A program made the translations under genes and the position numbers. Source: Chloroflexota bacterium (lineage in GTDB: Bacteria > Chloroflexota > UBA11872). From it: a stretch of 64,000 nucleotides of DNA. Shown here piece by piece: positions 45,611-54,100 of this stretch (positions are counted from its first letter, which is position 1; each line of letters opens with the position of its first letter). The DNA lies in NCBI GenBank assembly GCA_022825895.1, contig JAJDVX010000001.1:42238-106237 (forward strand). Direction: 5' to 3'. Under the pieces are notes generated by a model that was given only the letters and a program-made list of their open reading frames with translations, was not told where the DNA came from and did no database searches.

Positions 45611-46903
45611 ATGAGCGACCTCGCCCTCCTCGGCGGACAGCCCGTCCGTACCAAACCCTTCCCCCAATGGCCCATCGTCGAGGAGTCCGACGTCCAGGCC
45701 GTCGCCGAGGTGGTTCGCAGCGGTGCTTGGGGACGCCTCGGAGCCAACCAGGTCCACGAATTCGAAAAGGCCTTCGCCGCCTACCAGGGCGCCGCCTACG
45801 GCCTCAGCGTTAACAGCGGCGGCGTCGCCCTCGAGCTTGCCCTCATGTGCCTGCACCTGCCGCGCGGCGCCGAAGTCCTCGTCCCCGCCTACACCTACAT
45901 GGCCACCGCCACCTGCATCCTTCGCGCCGGCCTTACCCCAGTCTTCGTCGACATCGACGAAGACACGTACAACATCGACCCAGCCCGGCTCGAATCGGCC
46001 ATAACCGACCAGACCGCCGCCATCCTCGTCGTCCACTTCGGCGGCCTCTCCTGCGACATGGACGCCGTGCTCGCCGTTGCCGAGAAGCACCATCTCCGCG
46101 TCATCGAAGACTCCGCACACGCCCACGGCGCGACCTGGAAGAACCGCGGCCTCGGCACCATCGGCGACGTCGGCTGCTTCAGCTTCCAGGCCAGCAAGAA
46201 CCTCAACGCTGGCGAGGGCGGCATGCTCCTCACCAACGACGCCCAGATCTACACCCGCGCCATCGAGTACCACGACCTCTGGGCCGGCGGCATGCTCGAA
46301 CGCGAGGGCCAGCTCGGCCAGGGCAGCATGCGTTCCGGCGCCACCTGGGACTACCCCGTCGCCGCCTCCAGCAACCGCATGCCCACCTACCAGGCCGTCC
46401 TCCTCCACCGCCAGCTCGAGCGCCTGGAGGAACAGACCGAACGCCGCGCCGCCAACGGCGCCTATCTCGACGACCTGCTCGACGACCTCGAAGGCATCCA
46501 GCCCCGCCGGCAGGACGACTGGGTCACCCGCGATTCCCGGCACCTCTACATCTGCCGCTACGACCCTCAGGCCTTCGACGGCCTTCCTCGCGAAACCTTC
46601 ATCAAGGCCCTCAACGCCGAAGGCATCCCCGCCGCCCCCGGCTACGGCCGAGCCCTCCATCGCACAGGCCTCTTCCAGGACCGCAACGGCGAACTCGCCC
46701 GCTTCTGGAACCGCAACGGCGGCGAGCCAGACATCGACTACCAGGCCGCCCCCTGCCCCGTCACCGAACGCCTCTGCGCCGGCGAAACCCTCTGGCTCAG
46801 CCAGAACGTCTTCCTCGACACCCCCGAAGGCATGACCCAGATCGCCTCCGCCATCGAAAAAATCCGAGCCTCCGCCACCGACCTCAAGGACTCCGCTGCG
46901 TGA
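45611..46903 (+). CDS. DegT/DnrJ/EryC1/StrS-family PLP aminotransferase
   Basis: 430 residues. The PLP site is complete: SVNSGGVALELAL (phosphate loop), D167 in RVIEDSAHAHGA and the Schiff-base K196 in FQASKNLNAGEGG. These enzymes transaminate keto-sugars, giving amino-sugars, or act on inososes (for example scyllo-inosamine synthesis). Cotranscribed with propeller copy C. A role in catabolism of amino sugars or amination of a released sugar is plausible. An alternative is synthesis of a surface amino-sugar. Confidence 0.9.
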   Translation: MSDLALLGGQPVRTKPFPQWPIVEESDVQAVAEVVRSGAWGRLGANQVHEFEKAFAAYQGAAYGLSVNSGGVALELALMCLHLPRGAEVLVPAYTYMATATCILRAGLTPVFVDIDEDTYNIDPARLESAITDQTAAILVVHFGGLSCDMDAVLAVAEKHHLRVIEDSAHAHGATWKNRGLGTIGDVGCFSFQASKNLNAGEGGMLLTNDAQIYTRAIEYHDLWAGGMLEREGQLGQGSMRSGATWDYPVAASSNRMPTYQAVLLHRQLERLEEQTERRAANGAYLDDLLDDLEGIQPRRQDDWVTRDSRHLYICRYDPQAFDGLPRETFIKALNAEGIPAAPGYGRALHRTGLFQDRNGELARFWNRNGGEPDIDYQAAPCPVTERLCAGETLWLSQNVFLDTPEGMTQIASAIEKIRASATDLKDSAA

Positions 46904-46966
46904 CCACGCGAGCAGGTATGGCCAACACCTCAAACGTCAACTACTGTTGAAGGAGAGAACCCCGAC

Positions 46967-46985
46967 AGGCTCTGTGCCAGAGCCT
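46967..46985. terminator. Hairpin between convergent genes (possible bidirectional terminator)
   Basis: A perfect eight-base stem AGGCTCTG/CAGAGCCT with a TGC loop lies in the 144-bp gap between the convergent DegT and DUF3604 genes. There is no T-run on either side, so intrinsic termination is uncertain. Confidence 0.4.
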
Positions 46986-47047
46986 TATGAGGTTCCGCTT
47001 TCCTTAATCAGGCAGGCCCCACGGTCCGAAGTCCCCCATCGGCTGCC

Positions 47048-49237
47048 CTACGCCCACTCCCCCGTCGGCTCCGGCCACGGCAACTCTTCGCGCGCCCCTC
47101 CGTTCGGCCCCCAGCCGAAATCCGCCCACCCGCGCGAGACATACAGCCGCGGTGCCGGAAACTCGTCGTACAGGTGTACGTGCAGTGGCGCGCCATCCCG
47201 CCCGTCGCGACCCCGGAACAGCACGTAGCTCCCCCGGTAATCCTCGAACCGCCCAATCTGCACGCACTCCGCAAACCGCGCCGGGTTCTCGCCAAACACC
47301 CGCGCCGCGTGCTCCAGCGCCGCCCTCGCATCCGGCCCCCGATCCTCTGGTGCCGGCGGCCAGATCACGTCGCTCCACAACGGCAGATTCCCGGCATCCT
47401 CCGCGCCTTCGGCCGTCGTCACCCACGTCGGCGTCGACCACGCAAACCCGCCGTTGGACTGGGTAATCCGAACGTAGTACCAGGTCTCCCCCGTCAGCGG
47501 TGCGGGATCGCTCCAGGCCACGCTCGCATCCAGGCTGCCCGGCAGCTCCGTATGCACCAGCCGATCGCCGCGAATTATGTCAACACGATCGATCGGTGCC
47601 GTGCCATGCACCGACACTCGCAGATCGACTGAGCCATCGCTCGGAACCTCAGACCCCGCAGGCTCCCCGTTCACCTGCACGTCCAGCAGAATCCGGTCCC
47701 CCGTCGTCGCGTATGTCCGCCGCCCAAATAAGGCGTCCCGCACGCCTTCCCGGGTCAACTCCGGCGCGAACACGGCCGTCAGCGCGCTCCGCACCGCAAA
47801 CGGACGCCGCGGCGTCTGGCCCTGGCCGAATCGCGGCCACACGTCGTACCCGGGATGCCCCGCGTGCTCGTCCGCCATCCCCACGCTCGCGAACTTGTAT
47901 CCGCGCTGCAGTCCCTCGAACACGTACCACTCAGCGTGCTGGTGCATGGCCGAAATCTCGATCGTGGGCATCACGTCTTCCACACCGTCGCCATACCGCT
48001 GCCAATCCGATCGCTGCGCCGCGTGCGACCCGATGAACACCTTCCCGTTCGTCGCTCGCACAGACTCGATCGTCCCGGCAATCGTGTCCTCGATCACCAG
48101 GTCAGCGTCGTCCTCCATGAACCACACCGTCAGGTCCCCGGCCGCCCGCCGCCGCTCCCACGGTGTGCGCTCGTACCCCAGGAACGTCACGAACCGCCCC
48201 GGCTCGTGCCACCTTCGCGCCGTCTGTTGCAACTCCGCCCACATCTTCCGCACGTCCAGCACCGGCGGACGGTTGAACGCTCCGGTCGCCCGCCCCGGCG
48301 TCGAGTAGATGTGGTCGGTCAGGCTGTAGAAATCCAACCGCGCCTTGTTCCGCGCGTAGTCGTGATTCCATTCCGCCGTCCCCGTCGCGTCGGCGAAATC
48401 CGCGTGGCAGTGCATATCGCCCCAGAAAATCCGCTCGCTGGGATCCCCCTGGCATCGAATCGGGTTCGATGTCCCTGACAGCGACCCGTCCGCACCCGAA
48501 ACCGTCAGCCGATGCACGCCCAGCCGCTCGAACCGCAGCCCCTCGACCTCGACAATCCCCCCGTCGTCTTCCGCAACCGAAGCGCTGGCAAGCTCAACCC
48601 CATCCACGCTCACGTGTAGTTCGCCCACGTACGGCGCCCCGGGATTCGAACTCGCATCCTCGGCCCGCACGTGCAGCGCAAACGGCTCCTCCAACCCCAC
48701 CACCGATGGCGCCGTCACCCCCAGTTTCGCAGGCGGCCCGGGCACGATCGACGCCGTCACGCAATACGGCAGGTACGTCCAGGTCCCGTCCCCCGCGTGG
48801 TCCACCGCCACGTAGTAGTTGATCCGCTCGATGCTGTACGCCGGCGCCGCCGTCGGCTGGCCGGCCCCCACCCGCAACACCACCTCGTCCCCGTGCCGCA
48901 GTTCACCGCGAACCACCCGCACCTCGCAGAACCGGTTGTCCTTATAAGTCTTCGATAGGTGAACCAGTTCCAGTTCCGCGTCCCCGTCCGTCTCCACCGT
49001 CACGTAATCCCAGCCGCTCGGATCCTCCGTCTGCGGCAGATACGCGCACGGCACGTTCGTCTGGTCGTTCCAGAAACTGATCGCCCCGCCGTCCCGCACC
49101 GACTGATCTCCGCACCGGTACCTGAACGTCCACGTTCCCAGGCTCCCCGCCTCAACCTCAATCGCATGCCCCTCGTCCCCGCCAAACCCAACCGTCAAAT
49201 CCTCCTGGTAGCAGTCATCCCTCGGCAGCTCACCCAC
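47048..49237 (-). CDS. Large DUF3604 (PHP-like) protein with flanking beta domains
   Basis: 729 residues from a GTG with GGGAGGG five bases upstream. The central domain has the PHP-type metal motif WGDMHCHADFADATGT followed by FYSLTDHIYS, then IGSHAAQRSDW and SVGMADEHAGHPG, which match DUF3604. The N-terminal 270 residues and the C-terminal region (about 560-729) look like beta-sandwich modules, the latter with DIIRGDRLVHTELPG. DUF3604 proteins are often encoded near sulfatases and sugar operons, and presumably hydrolyse phosphate or related esters. No signal peptide is visible. The substrate is unknown. Confidence 0.85.
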   Translation of the reverse strand: MGELPRDDCYQEDLTVGFGGDEGHAIEVEAGSLGTWTFRYRCGDQSVRDGGAISFWNDQTNVPCAYLPQTEDPSGWDYVTVETDGDAELELVHLSKTYKDNRFCEVRVVRGELRHGDEVVLRVGAGQPTAAPAYSIERINYYVAVDHAGDGTWTYLPYCVTASIVPGPPAKLGVTAPSVVGLEEPFALHVRAEDASSNPGAPYVGELHVSVDGVELASASVAEDDGGIVEVEGLRFERLGVHRLTVSGADGSLSGTSNPIRCQGDPSERIFWGDMHCHADFADATGTAEWNHDYARNKARLDFYSLTDHIYSTPGRATGAFNRPPVLDVRKMWAELQQTARRWHEPGRFVTFLGYERTPWERRRAAGDLTVWFMEDDADLVIEDTIAGTIESVRATNGKVFIGSHAAQRSDWQRYGDGVEDVMPTIEISAMHQHAEWYVFEGLQRGYKFASVGMADEHAGHPGYDVWPRFGQGQTPRRPFAVRSALTAVFAPELTREGVRDALFGRRTYATTGDRILLDVQVNGEPAGSEVPSDGSVDLRVSVHGTAPIDRVDIIRGDRLVHTELPGSLDASVAWSDPAPLTGETWYYVRITQSNGGFAWSTPTWVTTAEGAEDAGNLPLWSDVIWPPAPEDRGPDARAALEHAARVFGENPARFAECVQIGRFEDYRGSYVLFRGRDGRDGAPLHVHLYDEFPAPRLYVSRGWADFGWGPNGGAREELPWPEPTGEWA

Positions 49238-49430
49238 AACGCCCTCCCTTTCCGTCGCCTGGCTCGACGAAGCTCGCTACGCCAAGAGGCCCTGTCAGCA
49301 CGCCCTGCGCCGTCGCGTCTCGGAGAGCGATCGCACTCGGCGCAATACCACGCCACGGAACAGCTCTTTCTCCCTCTCCCTGGCTGAGATCATTGCAAAA
49401 GCTCGCCTCGACCTCCAAGGCGGGGCGCCT

Positions 49431-49500
49431 CTTCACCCTCTCCTGGGGGAGAGGCAGAATCGGCCGTCCTCGGCCGAATTCGGTGAGGGGTCTTCCGCGC
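49431..49500 (+). repeat. Dispersed 70-bp repeat, copy 1
   Basis: Starts CTTCACCCTCTCCTGGGGG and ends GGTGAGGGGTCTTCCGCGC. Internal palindromes CTCTCC-TGG-GGGAGAG and GGCCG-TCCT-CGGCC can form two small hairpins, and the ends TTCACCCTC/GTGAGGGG are inverted with respect to each other. 62 or so bases are shared with copy 2, 150 bp downstream. Confidence 0.75.
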
Positions 49501-49580
49501 AACCAATCCCGGGGTACACAAGATTCTCTTCTCCCGGACACCTTGGCGAAACGCCGCTCGAACTCGAAGGCGTGCCGACT

Positions 49581-49650
49581 CTTCACCCTCTCCAAGGGGA
49601 GAGGCAGAATCGGCCGTCCTCGGCCGAATTCGGTGAGGGGTCTTCCGGGC
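49581..49650 (+). repeat. Dispersed 70-bp repeat, copy 2
   Basis: Nearly identical to copy 1 in the same orientation; the loop of the first hairpin differs (CTCTCC-AA-GGGGAGAG). The pair could recombine. A third, diverged copy is at 56586-56653. Confidence 0.75.
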
Positions 49651-49783
49651 ACCCACCCCTGGGTTACGCAAAGGCCACCTGGCAGGGAGAGGGCTGGGGT
49701 GAGGGTCGAAACCCTCAGTCAACGCCCCAGCCCGAAACGCCGCACCCGCTCTCCCTTAGCTCATGAACAGGATTCTCGATGAA

Positions 49784-50830
49784 TCACACCCACCCGTGCT
49801 CGATATTTACCGGCGACCCCGTCGTCTGCGTCGTCCAGTCGTAACCGGACTCCAGCACCACTTCTTCGTTGGTGATCGCCGACTGCTCCGCCGCGAACAG
49901 GATCTCCATGATGTGCCGGCCGTACGGACCGTGCGTCGGGGGTTCGATGTTCTGCTCGATGCTGTCCACGAACCCCTTCCACTCGTACTTCATCTCGGCG
50001 GGCGGGTCGTCGAATGGGCGGTCTTCCCACTCGTCGCCCTTGCCCACCCGCACGTACTTTTCGCCGTGCTGGCTGAAGCGCAGCGTCCCGTTCGCGCAGA
50101 TCACCTGGCACGAGTAGTCCGGTGCCCCGTCGGCAAAGCCCACAGACACCGCAACACCCGCCAACCCGTTCTTATAGCGGATGAACGCCGTCGCCGAGTC
50201 GTCGCCCGCCTGGTAGTGCGCGCGCGTCCCGATGGCCGCCGAAACCGACATCGCCTGCGAACCCATCACCCAGGTCAGCCGGTCCACCACGTGCACGCCG
50301 TTCGCCAGCCACATCCCGCCGCCGTGGTACCGGCTGCGGTACTGCGGACGCCGCCCGGCGTGTCCCCAGTTCTTGGACATGTAGCAGACGGCCGTGATCA
50401 ACGGTCCCAACTCGCCCGAGTCCAGGATCGCCTTCGCCGCCAGGCTCGTCCCGTAGAAGTGCTGGCTCAAACCGACCATCAGCTTCCGGTCGTTCGAATC
50501 CGCCGCCTCGATCATCTCGTCGCACTGCTCCAGGTTGATCCCCATCGGCTTCTCGACCAGCACGTGCTTCCCGGCGTTGAGCGAGTCGATCGTCAACCGG
50601 TGATGCAACTGGTGCCCCAGCACTACCGCCACCGCGTCGATCTCGTCGTCCTCCAGCAACTCGGTGTGAGACGTGTATCCCTTCGGGATGTCGTATGTCT
50701 CCATGTAGTGCTGCCGCGGCGCCTCAAAGAGGTCCGCCACGGCCACGACCTGCACGTTGTCCAGCGACTTGATGGCCTCACAGTGCGAGCGCGCAATCCC
50801 GCCCAGCCCAATGATTCCCACGTTCAACAT
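49784..50830 (-). CDS. Gfo/Idh/MocA-family dehydrogenase, second copy
   Basis: 348 residues. The NAD motif VGIIGLGGIARSHCEAI is at the N-terminus. The family signature VLVEKPMGIN and the catalytic segment GGGMWLANGVHVVDRLTW (with the usual DxxxH replaced by NGVHxxD) follow. It resembles sugar and inositol dehydrogenases and is only distantly similar to the copy at 3 kb. It is a single gene between the repeat-filled gap and the MNT/HEPN module. Confidence 0.9.
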   Translation of the reverse strand: MLNVGIIGLGGIARSHCEAIKSLDNVQVVAVADLFEAPRQHYMETYDIPKGYTSHTELLEDDEIDAVAVVLGHQLHHRLTIDSLNAGKHVLVEKPMGINLEQCDEMIEAADSNDRKLMVGLSQHFYGTSLAAKAILDSGELGPLITAVCYMSKNWGHAGRRPQYRSRYHGGGMWLANGVHVVDRLTWVMGSQAMSVSAAIGTRAHYQAGDDSATAFIRYKNGLAGVAVSVGFADGAPDYSCQVICANGTLRFSQHGEKYVRVGKGDEWEDRPFDDPPAEMKYEWKGFVDSIEQNIEPPTHGPYGRHIMEILFAAEQSAITNEEVVLESGYDWTTQTTGSPVNIEHGWV

Positions 50831-50989
50831 AGGACCCCGACTCCCTCAAGATCACCCCCAACCACACACCCCGCAGCCTAGGCCATTTCCCCCCGCCCCG
50901 AAACCGGCCAATCCACGCTTACGCGTGCCCACCAGCCTGGGCTTGTGTCCCGGTCGCAGATCTCCCCGAGATTGGCGGGAAAAGGTCTT

Positions 50990-51346
50990 TCACTCTGTCT
51001 CCAGCAGACGCCGGAGGTTCGGCAGCATCGTTGGAATGTCCGTCCGAACAATGTCCCAAATGACATCGTCATCGATGCCGAGGTAGGCATGGGCCAGGCG
51101 GTTCCGCGCCCCTACGATGCTCCGCCACTCGATTTCAGGATGCGCCTCTCGCACAGTTCCAGGAACATGCGTTGCGGCTACGCCAATCAGTTCAATGTTC
51201 CGCAGCGTCGCGTCATAGGTGAGTTCATCCGCGATGAATGTCGCCTGATCCATCCCATCCGTGTATGACAAGACGCGTTCGCCGAACTCCATCATGTCCT
51301 GAACGTAAAGACGCCAGGGTCGCGTTCCATCCCCTTCGTCAGACAC
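50990..51346 (-). CDS. HEPN-domain toxin (HepT/DUF86-like), minus-strand module
   Basis: 118 residues from a GTG at 51346 with GGGAGG six bases upstream; an ATG at 51367 is possible. The HEPN RNase motif RxxxxHxY is R81...H86-A-Y88 in RNRLAHAYLGID. In known HepT-MntA pairs HepT is an RNase toxin held off by the nucleotidyltransferase, which AMPylates the tyrosine of this motif. Its start overlaps the end of the mntA-like gene by eight bases. The antitoxin-first order is seen in this pair. Confidence 0.85.
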   Translation of the reverse strand: MSDEGDGTRPWRLYVQDMMEFGERVLSYTDGMDQATFIADELTYDATLRNIELIGVAATHVPGTVREAHPEIEWRSIVGARNRLAHAYLGIDDDVIWDIVRTDIPTMLPNLRRLLETE

Positions 51347-51629
51347 CCACCGCCTCCCGTTCCACATAGGGACGAAACTCCGACCGCAGCGCCTTGTGGG
51401 TCACGAGATCAACCCTGAGACCGAGCAGGTCCTCGATATAGAACTGCACCCCGAAGTACGTCCGAGAGGTCGCCGGCCCGTCGAAGCTGACCAGGATGTC
51501 CACATCGCTCGCATCGGAGGCCTCGTCACGAGCAAACGACCCAAACACGGCCAACTCAACCACGCCAAACCGCTCAGCCAGCGTCGGCCGGTGCGCGCGC
51601 AGCCGTTCAAGGACCTCCGCTCGAGTCAT
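51339..51629 (-). CDS. MNT-type nucleotidyltransferase antitoxin (MntA-like), minus-strand module
   Basis: 96 residues from the ATG at 51629. The minimal nucleotidyltransferase motif GSFARDEASDASDVDILV gives G30-S31 and the metal pair D42/D44. The frame extends to 51746 but would overrun the palindromic control region, and the domain starts here. It probably transfers AMP to the Tyr of the partner HepT. Translationally coupled to hepT. Confidence 0.86.
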   Translation of the reverse strand: MTRAEVLERLRAHRPTLAERFGVVELAVFGSFARDEASDASDVDILVSFDGPATSRTYFGVQFYIEDLLGLRVDLVTHKALRSEFRPYVEREAVGV

Positions 51630-51650
51630 TGACGCGTGCTCTCCGACCTG

Positions 51651-51682
51651 CGACGGCAATTGCGTCGGCAAACCTAGTTTGC
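51651..51682. promoter_or_regulatory. Two adjacent palindromes between divergent MNT/HEPN modules
   Basis: CGACGGCAATTGCGTCG (51651-51667) has GCAATTGC at its centre and CGAC/GTCG outer arms. It is immediately followed by GCAAACCTAGTTTGC (51668-51682), a perfect six-base inverted repeat around CTA. They sit in the 133-bp space between the starts of two opposite toxin-antitoxin operons, where a shared autoregulator would bind. The binding protein is unknown, since MNT antitoxins lack an obvious DNA-binding domain. Confidence 0.5.
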
Positions 51683-51762
51683 ACTGCCCCCGCCGCTCCT
51701 GAAACCACACCACACATGGCACGATATCCCAATCACCACGAACCAAGTCTCGAGAGTCCGAC

Positions 51763-52071
51763 GTGATCCCCGCCGTAGCGGACCGATCTGAAGAACTCCA
51801 CCAACTCTGCGTTCGCTATCGCGTCCTGCGTCTTGCACTCTTCGGCTCGGCAGCCAGCGCCAACAACTTTGCCGATGCCAGCGACCTCGACTTCATCGTC
51901 GAGTTTCAACCAATACCTGTTGCCGAATATGCCGACGCCTACTTCGGCCTGCTCGAGTCCCTCCAACTACTCTTCGGCCGCCCGGTAGACCTCGTGGTCG
52001 AGTCCGCCATCGAGAATCCCTATTTCCGGGCGTCGGTCGAAGAAACCAGGACCCCTCTCTATGCGGCGTGA
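51763..52071 (+). CDS. MNT-type nucleotidyltransferase antitoxin (MntA-like), plus-strand module
   Basis: 102 residues from a GTG. The motif LALFGSAASANNFADASDLD gives G28-S29 and D41/D43. The later FGRPVDLVVESAIENPYF is the usual third acidic strand. It is the antitoxin gene of a second module pointing away from the first. It is clearly different in sequence from the minus-strand MNT gene, so this is not a recent duplication. It overlaps the HepT gene by 11 bp. Confidence 0.87.
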   Translation: MIPAVADRSEELHQLCVRYRVLRLALFGSAASANNFADASDLDFIVEFQPIPVAEYADAYFGLLESLQLLFGRPVDLVVESAIENPYFRASVEETRTPLYAA

Positions 52072-52402
52072 GTCCGCTAAGTATCTCTCCGACATTCTGA
52101 GCGCCGTCCTGCGACTCCAGGAATTCACATCAGAAAAGAGCTTTGCCGACTACAAGCGCGAGTCCATGTTGCGATCCGCCGTTGAGCGCGAGTTCATCGT
52201 CATTGGCGAAGCCATCAGCCAATTGGCCAAAGTCGATGAGATGTCGGTAGCGCGGATCGCCCACTACGAACGAATCATCGCCTTCCGCAACGTCCTGGTT
52301 CACGGCTACGACATCGTCGACGACCGGCTGGTGTGGGGTGTGCTCGTATCCAACCTCCCCACGCTCGCCCGAGAGGTAAAGACTCTTCTGGAAGACACCT
52401 AG
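52061..52402 (+). CDS. HEPN-domain toxin (HepT/DUF86-like), plus-strand module
   Basis: 113 residues. The HEPN RNase motif is R76...H81-G-Y83 in FRNVLVHGYDIVDD, the classical HepT form. Upstream ESMLRSAVEREFIVIGEAISQL is the conserved helix of DUF86. Expected to be an RNase or tRNA-damaging toxin neutralised by the preceding nucleotidyltransferase. Coupled to its antitoxin by an 11-bp overlap. Confidence 0.9.
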   Translation: MRRESAKYLSDILSAVLRLQEFTSEKSFADYKRESMLRSAVEREFIVIGEAISQLAKVDEMSVARIAHYERIIAFRNVLVHGYDIVDDRLVWGVLVSNLPTLAREVKTLLEDT

Positions 52403-52538
52403 CCCAACGGCTCGCGTCAGAGATTCAGCAATCACACCCCAGCTTTAGCGTCGTGACTCTGAATCCTCTCCCGCACCTCGCGTACTCTTAAGCTCATCAA
52501 ACTACGCCAACCCGCTGCAATCCCCAAGAGCCACCACC

Positions 52539-53903
52539 ATGCACAACCCCCACCTCCACCTCCTCATCGACGACCACGAAATCGCCTATCGTCGCGGCCT
52601 CACCCGCTTCATCGAGCGCCCCCACCGCATCCAGCCCGGTCCCGTCCTCACCGCCGACCACCCCTGGGAACAATCCCGCGTCAACCTCTGGGGCTCCGTC
52701 TACTGGGACGACCGCGAAGACTGTTACCGCATGTGGTATCTCGCCGACGACAAGTCCCGCCGCGACCGCTTTCAGAACTCTCTCTGCCACGCCACCTCAC
52801 CCGACGGCATCACCTGGACCCGCGGCGTCTACACCCACGTCGACCATCCTGGCGGCGTCCCTAACAGCGTCGTCTACGGCGAACGCCGCCAGCCCGAAGT
52901 CCGCCGCCTCGGCCCGCCCACGGTTCTCATCGACCCCCTCGAACCCGACCCCAACCGCCGCTACAAACTTGTCGCCTTCTTCACGGACCAGGCGGAAGAC
53001 CGCGGCTACATCGTCGCCTTCAGCGGCGACGGCATTCATTGGGACCCGGCCCCGAACCGCGTCCACCTGCCCCGCGGCGATCGCACCTGCGTCATGCAGG
53101 ACTTCCAGCGCGGCGGCATTGCCATGACCAGTCGGCGCGACCACGCCGCCCGCGACGGTACCGCCGGCCACGCGCGCCGCCGCGACATCGCCCTCTCGCG
53201 CTCCGACGACCTCCTGGACTGGACGCCCGCTACCGTCATCGTCGATGCCGACGACGACGACCCGCCTGCCACCGAGTTCTACGGCATGCCCTTTTTCAAC
53301 TGGGGCAACCAGTACATCGGTCTGCTTGAGTACTACGACCCAATCAACGAAATCCTCAACGTCCAGCTCAGCACCAGCCGCGACGGCATCCGCTGGGAAC
53401 GCGCCGTCTCCCGCCAGACCTACTTCGATGTGGGCCCCTCGGACGCCTGGGACAGCACCTGGGTCGCCTTCGGCATGTCCCCGCCCCAGGTCCGCGACGA
53501 CGAAATGCTCCTCTGGTACAGCGGCCGCCCCATGGCCCACCGTCACGAACGCCTCAATATCGGGGCCATCGGCATTGCCCGCGCCCCCCGCGACCGCTTC
53601 GCCGGCCTCCGCGCCGGCCCCGACGGCGGCGAACTCACCACCGAGTGGATCCAGGTCGGCGGCCCCAGCCTCCGCCTCAACATCGGCGCCGCCAACGGCC
53701 CCGTCTCCGTGGCCGTCACCGGCGACGACGCCAACCCCATCCCCGGCTACGCCCACGCCGACTGCGACGCCCAGATCTCCAACGGCGTCGACGTCCCGGT
53801 CACCTGGAACGGCCGCAACCTCCAACCCCTCCTCGGCCGCCGCGTCCGCCTCCACCTCAAACTCACCTACGCCACCCTCTACGCCTACCGCTTCGCCTCC
53901 TAG
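52539..53903 (+). CDS. Predicted five-bladed beta-propeller glycosidase-like protein (copy D)
   Basis: 454 residues. It parallels copy C throughout: MHNPHLHLLIDDHEIAYRRG at the start, SPDGITWTRGV and SGDGIHWDPAP blade turns, DADDDDPPATEFYGMPFFNW in the middle, and the sandwich tail SLRLNIGAANG to LYAYRFAS. It has the same predicted activity and no signal peptide. It stands alone, with the toxin-antitoxin module upstream and a convergent DUF2283 gene whose stop overlaps its own. Confidence 0.76.
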   Translation: MHNPHLHLLIDDHEIAYRRGLTRFIERPHRIQPGPVLTADHPWEQSRVNLWGSVYWDDREDCYRMWYLADDKSRRDRFQNSLCHATSPDGITWTRGVYTHVDHPGGVPNSVVYGERRQPEVRRLGPPTVLIDPLEPDPNRRYKLVAFFTDQAEDRGYIVAFSGDGIHWDPAPNRVHLPRGDRTCVMQDFQRGGIAMTSRRDHAARDGTAGHARRRDIALSRSDDLLDWTPATVIVDADDDDPPATEFYGMPFFNWGNQYIGLLEYYDPINEILNVQLSTSRDGIRWERAVSRQTYFDVGPSDAWDSTWVAFGMSPPQVRDDEMLLWYSGRPMAHRHERLNIGAIGIARAPRDRFAGLRAGPDGGELTTEWIQVGGPSLRLNIGAANGPVSVAVTGDDANPIPGYAHADCDAQISNGVDVPVTWNGRNLQPLLGRRVRLHLKLTYATLYAYRFAS

Positions 53904-54100
53904 ACCGTCTCGAACTCCAGGGCCGCCAGGTTGAGCTCCGAGGATCGCTTCGAAAGATGCAGCATCTCCACGCCAACCACTTCATTCGCCTCGTTGTAGT
54001 CCAGGACGACGCCCGGGGAGACTTCCTCCGACTCGACAATCGCCGAGTCGTCCAGCCGCAGGTACAGCGCGTCGGCTTCCCGGTCCACGTTTAGCTTCAT
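53900..54100 (-). CDS. DUF2283 family small protein
   Basis: 66 residues matching DUF2283: VDREADALYLRLDDSAIVES, then VVLDYNEANEVVGVEMLHLS ending in a short helix. The family pairs with DUF4258 genes and behaves like an antitoxin partner in comparative surveys, though biochemical proof is limited. Its ATG overlaps the DUF4258 stop (ATGA). A second DUF2283 gene, lacking a DUF4258 partner, is at 60822. Confidence 0.85.
   Translation of the reverse strand: MKLNVDREADALYLRLDDSAIVESEEVSPGVVLDYNEANEVVGVEMLHLSKRSSELNLAALEFETV

Larger units (their letters stand above)
49238..49783. other. 546-bp non-coding gap carrying dispersed repeats
   Basis: No gene is supported here. The gap holds two direct copies of a hairpin-bearing repeat (49431-49500 and 49581-49650), a shortened GGGTTACGCAAAGGCC element near 49670, and a GGGAGAGGGCTGGGGTGAGG element near 49688. 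The same elements recur at 56.5 kb, 60.0 kb and 63.7 kb. Confidence 0.7.

Noticed and set aside
49431..49650. Possible CRISPR-like direct repeats
   Set aside because: There are only two 70-bp copies with an 80-bp spacer, and the third is diverged and kilobases away. No cas genes are present.
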